DNA of 7,528 nt from positions 1 through 7,528 of the forward strand of contig JAGRHM010000239.1 of the NCBI GenBank assembly GCA_020445005.1, given 5' to 3'. The stretch is from Candidatus Competibacteraceae bacterium (GTDB lineage Bacteria > Pseudomonadota > Gammaproteobacteria > Competibacterales > Competibacteraceae). The notes beneath the pieces are model-generated. The model saw nothing but the letters and a program-made list of their open reading frames with translations. It was not told the origin of the DNA and ran no database searches. Made by a program: the position numbers and the translations under genes. Numbering within the stretch: the stretch's first letter is position 1; each line of letters opens with the position of its first letter. Positions 1 through 5,352 of the stretch are shown piece by piece.

Positions 1-571
1 TATCGGAGGAGAAATTCAGTTCGCGCCCACCCAATTTGCCCATGCCCAGCACCACCAGTTGCTGTGGTTGACCCTGGGAATCACGCGGCGCACCGTAACG
101 CTGTTGACATTGCCAGGCGTGCAGTTGCTCCAGCGCTGCATTGACTGCGGCATCCGCCAGGTCGGTTAAGTCACCAAGCGTTTCGGTTAATTCCGCCAGC
201 CCAGCCAAGTCGCGCCAGGCAATGCGCACCATTTCCCGGCGACGACTACGGCGCAGCGCGACCATGAGCTGCTCCTCATCGGCGGCGTCGGCTACAGCGC
301 GCTCCAGCCGGTTCGCCAGATCGCCGGGCGTATAAGGTGCAGACAAATTGCCGCTGGCTAACAGTTCAGCCAATAACTCCGGTTCGCGGATGCAGGCGCG
401 GGCGACAAACTCGCTGCACGCCCAGACGCGCGCCAGGGGTTCCAGTATCGCCCCCGTTGGTAGCGCTAGATCGGCGGTTCGAGACGACTCCTGGAATGCT
501 TCCCAATATTGCGCAACTTCATGCCGCAGCGGTTTGGGAAGCCGGGTTAGCGCCTGGTCGAAGGAAGTCAT
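1..571 (-). CDS. glnE: Glutamine synthetase adenylyltransferase/deadenylylase, N-terminal part
   Basis: This gene is partial: it starts at the ATG complementary to 569-571 and runs off the left edge, leaving 190 codons of a protein that is usually about 950 residues. GlnE attaches AMP to, and removes it from, a tyrosine of glutamine synthetase in response to PII signalling, so it tunes ammonia assimilation in the cytoplasm. Identification rests on the last visible residues, where VVLGMGKLGGRELNFSSD is the hallmark of the N-terminal nucleotidyltransferase (deadenylylase) domain; D190 should be the first aspartate of the metal-binding DxD pair. The preceding residues (MTSFDQALTRLPKPL, then an Ala/Leu/Glu-rich helical stretch) fit the usual helical lead-in. 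No clear Shine-Dalgarno sequence precedes the ATG. A perfect TATAAT lies 62 bp upstream on the same strand. The gene is divergent from the cytochrome gene and nothing in the visible part looks broken. Confidence 0.95.
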   Translation of the reverse strand, partial: MTSFDQALTRLPKPLRHEVAQYWEAFQESSRTADLALPTGAILEPLARVWACSEFVARACIREPELLAELLASGNLSAPYTPGDLANRLERAVADAADEEQLMVALRRSRRREMVRIAWRDLAGLAELTETLGDLTDLADAAVNAALEQLHAWQCQQRYGAPRDSQGQPQQLVVLGMGKLGGRELNFSSD

Positions 572-633
572 AATGGATTAAATCAATCAGGGACAGTCGT
601 TTTTATGGGTCCGGCGAGTTGCACATCGGGGAA

Positions 634-639
634 ATTATA
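634..639 (-). promoter_or_regulatory. Predicted -10 element of the glnE promoter
   Basis: The minus strand reads a perfect TATAAT here, in a short AT-rich patch, 62 bp upstream of the glnE start. The -35 position, about 17 bp further up, falls in an AT-rich stretch with only a weak match to TTGACA. Between them sits an imperfect hairpin (645-651 pairing with 656-662 around an AAAA loop). On the plus strand that hairpin is followed by TTTT, but its stem is AT-rich and weak, so I read it as promoter-associated sequence rather than a terminator. Confidence 0.45.
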
Positions 640-934
640 GCTTTACTCGATAAAAATTGAGTTTTTGCAGGAGCGGACTTGCCAGCGATTCACTGAGTGA
701 GCGCGAAGGATACAACGGCTATGAAAATCGATGTCATGCCGGATTTCCAGATAAAGCCAAATGACGTTATCATTGGCGCGTCTGGCCTTGCCCAAACCAC
801 AAGATAACAAGCCCAAATCAAAACCTCCCTATCCACAGTGCTTACGCCAGGACTGGCGCCCGGTAACGAAGCGTCATTATCATCGGGTCCGCCGCGACGC
901 ATTCGGGGATGTGCAGGTTACAAATGCGTTCAGT

Positions 935-938
935 GAGG
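935..938 (+). promoter_or_regulatory. Shine-Dalgarno GAGG favouring a GTG start at 946
   Basis: GAGG at 935-938 lies only 1 nt before the ATG at 940, too close for normal initiation, but 7 nt before the in-frame GTG at 946, which is ideal. The cytochrome may therefore begin at 946, two residues shorter than the ATG form. Confidence 0.45.
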
Positions 939-939
939 T

Positions 940-1560
940 ATGAGTGTGAACCCGCAAGTCGATAACTCCGTTGTGACCACGACCGTCACGTTAATCTCGG
1001 CATTGGTATTGCTAGCAGCCGTTCTGTTCATGGGCGCCTCGCTCATTGGCGTCATTGATAACGTCCCCCCTGACGATGGTTCGCGGAAGCAGGAGGCTAT
1101 TCTCGAACGAATCAAACCGGTCAGCCAGGTTTCCTTTGAAACGCCCAAGCCAGCGGTGGCCGTGCAACTTTCTGGAAAGGAGGTTTATAACAAGGTTTGT
1201 GCGGCTTGCCATGTTGCGGGCACCCTGGGAGCGCCCAAAATTGGTGACAAGGCCGCCTGGGAACCGCGTTTTGCGCAAGGCATGGAGACCCTGGTCAACC
1301 ATGCGATTAACGGCATCCGCGCTATGCCGGCCAAGGGCGGCGATCCTTCACTGACCGAGGCGAATATCCATGATGCCATTGCTTACATGCTGGGCGAATC
1401 CGGCATCAAGGTCGAGGCAGCGCCCGCGGAAGCCGCCGCCCCGGCTCCAGCGCCTGCAGAAGCCGCTACCCCGGCTCCAGCGCCTGCAGAAGCCGCTACC
1501 CCGACTCCAGCGCCTGCAGAAGCCGCCGCTCCGGTTCCAGCTCCGGCTGAAGCGAAGTAA
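940..1560 (+). CDS. Membrane-anchored cytochrome c5-like protein with Pro/Ala repeat tail
   Basis: This is a monohaem class I c-type cytochrome of the c5 family, probably an electron carrier on the periplasmic face of the inner membrane. Numbered from the ATG at 940 (206 residues), residues about 16-39 form one hydrophobic segment, best read as an uncleaved signal anchor. A linker of about 45 residues follows. The haem site is C87-A-A-C90-H91, and the likely distal ligand is M129 in AMPAKGG, a typical c5 ending of the haem pocket. Residues 165-204 are four tandem 10-residue units of the type AATPAPAPAE, ending in AK; this tail has no haem ligand and is probably a flexible periplasmic extension. 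The start is uncertain: the GTG at 946 has the better-placed ribosome site. A strong terminator follows the stop, so the gene is probably monocistronic. No oxidase or reductase partner is visible. The family call is firm; the redox partner is unknown. Confidence 0.9.
   Translation: MSVNPQVDNSVVTTTVTLISALVLLAAVLFMGASLIGVIDNVPPDDGSRKQEAILERIKPVSQVSFETPKPAVAVQLSGKEVYNKVCAACHVAGTLGAPKIGDKAAWEPRFAQGMETLVNHAINGIRAMPAKGGDPSLTEANIHDAIAYMLGESGIKVEAAPAEAAAPAPAPAEAATPAPAPAEAATPTPAPAEAAAPVPAPAEAK
1432..1551 (+). repeat. Four tandem 30-bp repeats coding for a Pro/Ala tail
   Basis: The units are 1432-1461, 1462-1491, 1492-1521 and 1522-1551, each coding for 10 residues (AAxPxPAPAE). Units 2 and 3 differ at one base, unit 1 differs from unit 2 at two bases, and unit 4 is more diverged at third positions. 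The near identity of units 1-3 points to recent copying by slippage or unequal exchange, with unit 4 the oldest. Gain or loss of a unit keeps the frame, so tail length could vary between strains. Confidence 0.95.
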
Positions 1561-1588
1561 TTCCGGCAAATCGTCATATTTTTGCGAT

Positions 1589-1620
1589 AAAAGGGCCATC
1601 CCCGCCAGGTGGCCCTTTTT
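1589..1620 (+). terminator. Rho-independent terminator after the cytochrome gene
   Basis: The stem GGGCCA (1593-1598) pairs with TGGCCC (1610-1615) and is followed by five T (1616-1620). Four A immediately before the stem can extend it and would give a U tract on the opposite strand. It lies about 30 bp after the cytochrome stop codon and only 23 bp before the next gene. Confidence 0.9.
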
Positions 1621-1643
1621 CATTTTAATGCAATGGTCCCGCC

Positions 1644-3464
1644 ATGCGTCCTGATCTCCGCTATACCGAAAAACCCCATCATGAACGCCGCGACTGGGCC
1701 AACCTCCGGGCATTGCTCCCCTATCTCTGGGAATACCGGGGTCGGGTGCTGCTCGCTCTTGGTTGCTTGGTGTTCGCCAAAGTGGCGAATATCGGGGTGC
1801 CGCTGGTGCTCAAACAGATCGTGGACCACCTGGACGCGAATCAACAGATCGTCATCGCGCTACCCGTTACGCTGGTGCTGGCCTATGGCGCATTGAAACT
1901 GGGCAACGCGCTGTTCAGCGAGTTGCGTGATGTACTCTTTGCCCGGGTGCGCTACCGGGCCATGCGCCGGCTGACGGTGCGCACTCTGGTCCATCTGCAT
2001 GATTTGTCGCTGCGCTTTCACCTGGAGCGTAAAACCGGGGCGATCAGCCGCGACCTGGAGCGGGGCGCGCGGAGTTTGAGCACCCTGCTGAATTATCTGG
2101 CCTTCAGCATCCTGCCGGTGCTAGTGGAATTCCTGTTGGCAGCGGTGCTGCTCCTGGGCCGCTATCCGACGATCTTCACGCTGATCGTATTTGGCAGCGT
2201 TGCTTTTTATGTGGCTTTTACTCTGGCGATCACCAACTGGCGCATGGAACACCGCCATTTGATGAACCGCCTGGAATCGCAGGCTAACAATGAGGCCCTG
2301 GACAGTCTGATCAATTACGAAACGGTGAAATACTTCGGCAACGAAGATTGGGAATTGCGTCGTTGCGACACGACGCTCGCCGGTTGGGAAAATAGCGCGG
2401 TGTTAAGCCAGACTTCGATGTCGGCTCTGAACTTTGGACAGGGCGCGATCATCGCCGTCGGGGTGACGTTAATCCTGTTCGTCGCCGCCAGTCGGGTCGC
2501 CGCTGGCCAATTAACGCTGGGCGATCTGGTATTGGTCAACTCTCTGTTATTGCAATTATTCATCCCGCTAAATTTTCTGGGCATCGTCTACCGGCAGATC
2601 AAGTATGCGCTGGCCGATATGGACGATTTGATCCGCCTGTTTGAACGCGCTCCGGAAGTTCGTGATGCGCCCAGCGCCAGTGAACTGCGGGTGACTCAGG
2701 GGGAACTGCGCTTCGAGAAGGTCAGTTTCGGTTACCAGCCGGACCGGCAGATCCTGTTCGATGTTAATTTCACCGTGCCGCCCGGCCGCAAGCTGGCGGT
2801 GGTCGGGGCCAGTGGCGCAGGAAAGTCGACGCTGGCGCGGTTGTTGTTCCGGTTTTACGAGGTCAATAGTGGACGCATCCTGATTGATGGCCAGGATATC
2901 GGCGTGGTTACTCAGCAAAGTTTGCGCGCAGCCATCGGCATCGTGCCGCAGGATACGGTGTTGTTCAACGATACTTTGTACTACAACCTGGCCTATGCCC
3001 GACCCGAAGCCCGTCGCGAGGACATCGCTGATGCGGCGCGCATGGCGCAATTGCACGATTTCATCGCCGCGTTGCCCGCGGGTTATGACACGGTGGTCGG
3101 CGAACGCGGTTTGAAGCTTTCGGGCGGGGAGAAACAACGGGTAGCCATTGCCCGGGCGATTTTGAAACGCCCGCGCATTCTGATTTTCGATGAGGCTACT
3201 TCCGCGCTGGACAGTCAATCCGAGCAAGCTATTTTGCAGGCGTTACGCGCGGTAGCGGCGGATCACACTACGCTGGTCATCGCGCACCGGTTGTCGACCA
3301 TTGTCGATGCGGATCAGATTCTGGTGCTGGAGCATGGCCGGGTGCGGGAACAGGGCACGCACCGGGAGTTGCTGCAACAGAGCGGCGTGTACGCGCAGAT
3401 GTGGGCCTTGCAGCAACAGGAGCAAGCGGCCCGGGAAGAAGAACGTCTGCTGGGATTTGATTAG
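1644..3464 (+). CDS. Atm1/HMT1-type ABC exporter half-transporter (fused permease and ATPase)
   Basis: This complete 606-residue protein should act as a homodimer in the inner membrane. Bacterial Atm1-type exporters move glutathione and glutathione-metal or persulfide conjugates and are linked to heavy-metal detoxification and Fe-S/thiol balance; the substrate here is inferred from the family. About six membrane segments lie within residues 32-315. The sequence DSLINYETVKYFGNE at 220-234 is a hallmark of this subfamily and sets it apart from MsbA-type lipid exporters. The ATPase domain has Walker A GASGAGKST (388-396), Q-loop Q436, signature LSGGE (492-496), Walker B ILIFDE (512-517, catalytic E517) and switch H548, so it looks fully active. 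The start at 1644 gives the expected N-terminus (RALLPYLWEYRGR), although no good Shine-Dalgarno precedes it. Only 23 bp separate it from the upstream terminator, so its promoter must overlap that terminator or it depends on read-through. It converges on the small minus-strand gene, with 11 bp between stops. Confidence 0.93.
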   Translation: MRPDLRYTEKPHHERRDWANLRALLPYLWEYRGRVLLALGCLVFAKVANIGVPLVLKQIVDHLDANQQIVIALPVTLVLAYGALKLGNALFSELRDVLFARVRYRAMRRLTVRTLVHLHDLSLRFHLERKTGAISRDLERGARSLSTLLNYLAFSILPVLVEFLLAAVLLLGRYPTIFTLIVFGSVAFYVAFTLAITNWRMEHRHLMNRLESQANNEALDSLINYETVKYFGNEDWELRRCDTTLAGWENSAVLSQTSMSALNFGQGAIIAVGVTLILFVAASRVAAGQLTLGDLVLVNSLLLQLFIPLNFLGIVYRQIKYALADMDDLIRLFERAPEVRDAPSASELRVTQGELRFEKVSFGYQPDRQILFDVNFTVPPGRKLAVVGASGAGKSTLARLLFRFYEVNSGRILIDGQDIGVVTQQSLRAAIGIVPQDTVLFNDTLYYNLAYARPEARREDIADAARMAQLHDFIAALPAGYDTVVGERGLKLSGGEKQRVAIARAILKRPRILIFDEATSALDSQSEQAILQALRAVAADHTTLVIAHRLSTIVDADQILVLEHGRVREQGTHRELLQQSGVYAQMWALQQQEQAAREEERLLGFD

Positions 3465-3475
3465 CCGACGGCTAC

Positions 3476-3697
3476 TCATTCATCAAACGCCAGTAACGCT
3501 CGTTCTGTCTCGCCAAGCGCCACCATGACGCCGGCCTGTTGACGATGCAACCAGGCCAGGCGTTCATGCCGGTCGGTGAAATCTTCGTCGTCCTCGACGG
3601 TATTTTCCAACAGGGTGGTCAATTCCATGACTGCCTCTTCCAGTTCGTCCAGTTCATCCAGCAGGTCGCGCTGCCGGCTGCGCAATGCGTGAAACAT
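3476..3697 (-). CDS. Small acidic hypothetical protein, probable coiled coil
   Basis: I do not recognise this 73-residue product. The ATG is complementary to 3695-3697 and is preceded on the minus strand by AGGA about 8 nt away, which favours it over the TTG one codon earlier. The first half (FHALRSRQRDLLDELDELEE and beyond) is rich in Glu, Asp and Leu with heptad-like spacing, followed by an acidic EDDEDF patch and a more hydrophobic C-terminus (VMVALGETERALLAFDE). There is no signal peptide, membrane segment or Cys pair. It is convergent with the ABC exporter gene and starts close to the beginning of the restriction-enzyme relic, so it marks the left edge of the decayed island. The antisense frame is also open, which weakens the case slightly, but the ribosome site and amphipathic composition favour this strand. 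Confidence 0.6.
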   Translation of the reverse strand: MFHALRSRQRDLLDELDELEEAVMELTTLLENTVEDDEDFTDRHERLAWLHRQQAGVMVALGETERALLAFDE

Positions 3698-3736
3698 CAA
3701 TTAATTCCTGTTACGTTTTATGGTTCCCGAAGATTT

Positions 3737-4096
3737 CGCGGGGTGGCCGAATCACATCCCCAGGTGCGCGCTTATGTGAAGAATCACGGCCTAGGCTTTA
3801 AAGCCCCTTATCGTTACGGTTCGGAAACGCGCAAGTATATGCCGGATTTTATCGTGTGGGTGGATGACGGCCACGGCCCAGATGATTTGCTGAACCTGGT
3901 CGTTGAGATCAAGGGTTACCGGGGCCAGGATGCAGTGGAAAAGAAGTTGACGGTGGATACTTATTGGGTTCTCGGCGTGAATCAGCTTGGGACTTATGGC
4001 CGCTGGGCGTTTGCCGAATTCACCGAGGTTTATCAGATTGACAGCGAATTCAACCGCATGATAGGTGATTTGACGCCAAGCGAATACCACAAATAG
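3737..4096 (+). pseudogene. C-terminal remnant of a Type III-like restriction endonuclease (Res) subunit
   Basis: About 118 codons resemble the extreme C-terminus of large helicase-nuclease subunits of Type III-like restriction systems. From memory of the family, the segments RVAESHPxVRAYVKN, PYRxGSETRKYxPDFIV, NLVVEIKGYR and TYWVxGVNxLGxYGRWAFAEF are characteristic, and all are present here. The nuclease residues are the D of PDFIV (3845-3847) and the E and K of EIK (3905-3907, 3911-3913), so the PD-(D/E)xK core survives and the natural stop codon is kept. The helicase part, normally many hundreds of residues, is missing. Upstream the frame stays open only as the antisense of the small gene at 3476-3697, and there is no ATG with a ribosome site at the start of the homology. 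I infer a 5'-deleted relic that cannot cleave DNA as an ATP-dependent enzyme. It ends 7 bp before the convergent toxin gene's stop codon. Confidence 0.8.
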
Positions 4097-4103
4097 GGTG
4101 ATG

Positions 4104-4715
4104 CTATGGAACCCGCAAGAGTCTTTGCGCGATTTCCCTGGCCCAGGGATTAATTTCGCCATAGGTTTTGATCAATTGGCCTTGCGAAGCGCGAAACAAC
4201 AGTTTTGCCGGGGCGTTATCCACCGAGTTATCGTACAGATAAGTTCGATCAGCCAGTGTTGCTGCGACCGAACAATAGGCGAGCGACTTGGTGTAACGAC
4301 TGATAATTTTGGAAATGGGAACGTCATGTCCGCCTTCCATAACCCGTATGGCGACTCGCTTGGCGTTAATCGACGGGTCATCCGTTCCCACAAAAAACAT
4401 TCGGACAAAGAAGCCGGACTTCTGCGCCCGGCGCATGAAGTCGACCTTATCTGGCGCGGAAAGAACCGTTTCAAAAGCCAGGCTGTCGCCATTTTTCAGG
4501 CAACGCTCGCGAATTTCAGCCGCCCGTTGCGCTGCTTGAAATACGGCCTCCGGGGCGTTCCAGTCGCCAAATTCGTCACGGGCGATGAAGTCCGGGTTGA
4601 TATAAATGCACCCGGCCATCCATTGGTGCATCAACAATTGTTGAGTGATCGAAGTTTTTCCCGAACCATTTGGGCCAGCCACCACAATTAATCGGGGCTT
4701 CTCCGGATGGGTCAT
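4104..4715 (-). CDS. Zeta-toxin-family P-loop kinase (toxin-like)
   Basis: This complete 203-residue cytoplasmic protein belongs to the small zeta-toxin-like nucleotide kinases (COG4185 type). Well-studied zeta toxins phosphorylate UDP-N-acetylglucosamine and so block cell-wall synthesis; the substrate of this subgroup is not established. Visible features are Walker A GPNGSGKT (14-21), INPD with D42 at the position of the conserved acidic residue, SLAFETVLS with E82, the R120-x3-R124 stretch and GGHDVP (128-133), followed by ISRYTKSL. All expected motifs are present and the frame is clean, so the gene looks functional. Its ATG (4713-4715) overlaps the stop of the upstream small gene as ATGA, implying translational coupling. 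It is convergent with the restriction-enzyme relic. A nucleotide kinase without toxic activity is the main alternative. Confidence 0.82.
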   Translation of the reverse strand: MTHPEKPRLIVVAGPNGSGKTSITQQLLMHQWMAGCIYINPDFIARDEFGDWNAPEAVFQAAQRAAEIRERCLKNGDSLAFETVLSAPDKVDFMRRAQKSGFFVRMFFVGTDDPSINAKRVAIRVMEGGHDVPISKIISRYTKSLAYCSVAATLADRTYLYDNSVDNAPAKLLFRASQGQLIKTYGEINPWAREIAQRLLRVP

Positions 4716-4894
4716 ATAGAGGGCTGATTTGGATGAAGGGCAGCGATCTCTGCTTGTAAGCGCGCCATCAATTGCTCGTGCGCTGTTTGTGCGCGTCGGC
4801 GCGCTTCTTCTACTACAGCTTCCATCAGCGCCCTCAGTTGCTCGTCAGAGGGTTCATGCTGGGTGTCATTCAAATCGAAACAAGTTGGTTTCAT
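4712..4894 (-). CDS. Small helical protein, putative antitoxin of the zeta-like toxin
   Basis: This 60-residue protein (MKPTCFDLNDTQHEPSDEQL and on) lies directly upstream of the toxin-like kinase and overlaps it by 4 bp. The start at 4892-4894 was chosen because AAAGGTG (complement of 4901-4907) lies 6 nt before it; earlier in-frame ATGs, including one six codons upstream, lack such a site. Residues about 16-54 are Ala, Glu, Arg, Leu and Gln rich and should form one long amphipathic helix (SDEQLRALMEAVVEEARRRA and the following AHEQLMARLQAEIAAL). No DNA-binding domain is obvious. The antitoxin role is inferred only from position, size, coupling and helical character; zeta toxins are commonly neutralised by small helical proteins encoded just upstream. 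I cannot assign a named family. Confidence 0.65.
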   Translation of the reverse strand: MKPTCFDLNDTQHEPSDEQLRALMEAVVEEARRRAQTAHEQLMARLQAEIAALHPNQPSI

Positions 4895-4900
4895 GCGTTT

Positions 4901-4907
4901 CACCTTT
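4901..4907 (-). promoter_or_regulatory. Ribosome binding site deciding the start of the putative antitoxin
   Basis: The minus strand reads AAAGGTG followed by a 6-nt spacer and the ATG at 4892-4894. This site favours the 60-residue form over longer in-frame versions. Confidence 0.65.
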
Positions 4908-4930
4908 GGCATTGGGTTACGGCAATCCAG

Positions 4931-4951
4931 TTTAGAAATGTATATTCTAAA
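4931..4951 (-). promoter_or_regulatory. Inverted repeat overlapping the -10 box of the toxin-antitoxin operon
   Basis: TTTAGAA (4931-4937) and TTCTAAA (4945-4951) are perfect 7-bp inverted arms with a 7-bp spacer. The minus-strand -10 candidate TAGAAT (4944-4949) lies inside one arm. An operator that covers the promoter is the usual arrangement for autoregulated toxin-antitoxin operons. Which protein binds it is unknown, because the small upstream protein shows no obvious DNA-binding fold. Confidence 0.5.
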
Positions 4952-4973
4952 TAGTGTAACCAAACTCTATGAA
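4944..4973 (-). promoter_or_regulatory. Predicted sigma-70 promoter of the toxin-antitoxin operon
   Basis: On the minus strand, TTCATA (4968-4973, 4 of 6 to TTGACA) and TAGAAT (4944-4949, 5 of 6 to TATAAT) are 18 bp apart. Initiation would fall near 4937, about 40 nt before the antitoxin ATG. This stretch is clearly more AT-rich than its surroundings. Confidence 0.45.
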
Positions 4974-5015
4974 CCTCGCACTGACTCCATTCTTCTGCCG
5001 TTCAAGGCAGCGCCG

Positions 5016-5168
5016 TTCAATAATTTCCAGTGGTCAACGACCAGCCGCGATGTGAAGGACGGCAATGCAGCCCATATTACGCGGGAGCCGGAGCAGGTGA
5101 AGGCGTTTCGGGATACCTGGCACGATAGCATTCATTTTCTTTATATGGCTCTTCGAGGATTCTTGTGG
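5016..5168 (+). pseudogene. Internal fragment of a Type III-like site-specific DNA methyltransferase (Mod)
   Basis: In the frame with codons starting at 5016, the product reads NNFQWSTTSRDVKDGNAAHI followed by TREPEQVKAFRDTWHDSIH. From memory, this block follows the catalytic DPPY motif directly in N6-adenine methyltransferases paired with Type III-like restriction subunits (expected continuation SYLTYLRDRL). The expected DPPYGIKF just upstream is absent, replaced by LPFKAAPF, so the catalytic motif IV is lost. After 5135 similarity fades: HFLYMALRGFL still matches spaced L, R and L residues of the expected helix, then a stop comes at 5193-5195. The fragment covers only about 45-50 codons of a protein that is normally several hundred residues or more. 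It is a non-functional relic, probably from the same lost R-M locus as the Res remnant at 3737-4096. Confidence 0.7.
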
Positions 5169-5342
5169 AACCCACACCGTGAAGAACCAAAATAACGCTT
5201 GCAGGATATCTTGCGGCGTTTGAAAAACAGACTTTTGATAGGTGATTGCGGTATTCTTGATGACACCCAGGTTCAAAGCCTGTCCAATAAAATCATGCGC
5301 CATCCGCACACTCCGACGCCGGCGGATCGGCGTTTAAATAAT

Positions 5343-5347
5343 GGAGG
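5343..5347 (+). promoter_or_regulatory. Strong Shine-Dalgarno setting the hoxF start at 5353
   Basis: GGAGG at 5343-5347 lies 5 nt before the ATG at 5353. The earlier in-frame ATG at 5341 overlaps this site and has none of its own, so 5353 is the likely start. Confidence 0.75.
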
Positions 5348-5352
5348 TGGTC

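Larger units (their letters stand above)
572..939. other. Divergent intergenic region, no convincing gene
   Basis: These 368 bp separate glnE from the cytochrome gene. Apart from the glnE -10 element and the small AT-rich hairpin, there is a short perfect palindrome, TCACTGAGTGA, at 690-700. A 28-codon reading frame at 721-807 (MKIDVMPDFQIKPNDVIIGA and eight more residues) is preceded by AAGGA at 706-710, a rather long 10 bp from its ATG. I do not recognise its product. A 70-codon frame on the minus strand across 690-902 has no recognisable motif either. No tRNA, repeat or riboswitch is visible. The promoter of the cytochrome gene should lie here, but I find no strong -35/-10 pair for it. Confidence 0.6.

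Noticed and set aside
645..666. Hairpin with T tract as a terminator
   Set aside because: The stem is AT-rich with a G-T pair, and it lies between divergent genes where a promoter is expected.
1348..1713. Minus-strand frame across the repeat region with Gly/Ser/Arg-rich repeats
   Set aside because: It is the complement of the Pro/Ala repeat of the cytochrome and runs through a strong terminator.
3539..3736. Upstream half of the 185-codon plus-strand frame ending at 4096
   Set aside because: It is antisense to the better-supported small gene at 3476-3697 and shows no similarity to the Res family; only the part from about 3737 on does.
4098..4691. 197-codon plus-strand frame
   Set aside because: It is the antisense of the zeta-toxin-like kinase, whose motifs are unmistakable on the minus strand.
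5117..5132. TGGCACG as the -24 element of a sigma-54 promoter for hoxF
   Set aside because: The GG to GC distance is 7 bp instead of 10 bp and no TTGC follows; it also lies inside the methyltransferase relic.
5034..5309. 91-codon minus-strand frame before hoxF
   Set aside because: Half of it is antisense to the methyltransferase relic, and the rest shows no motif or ribosome site.
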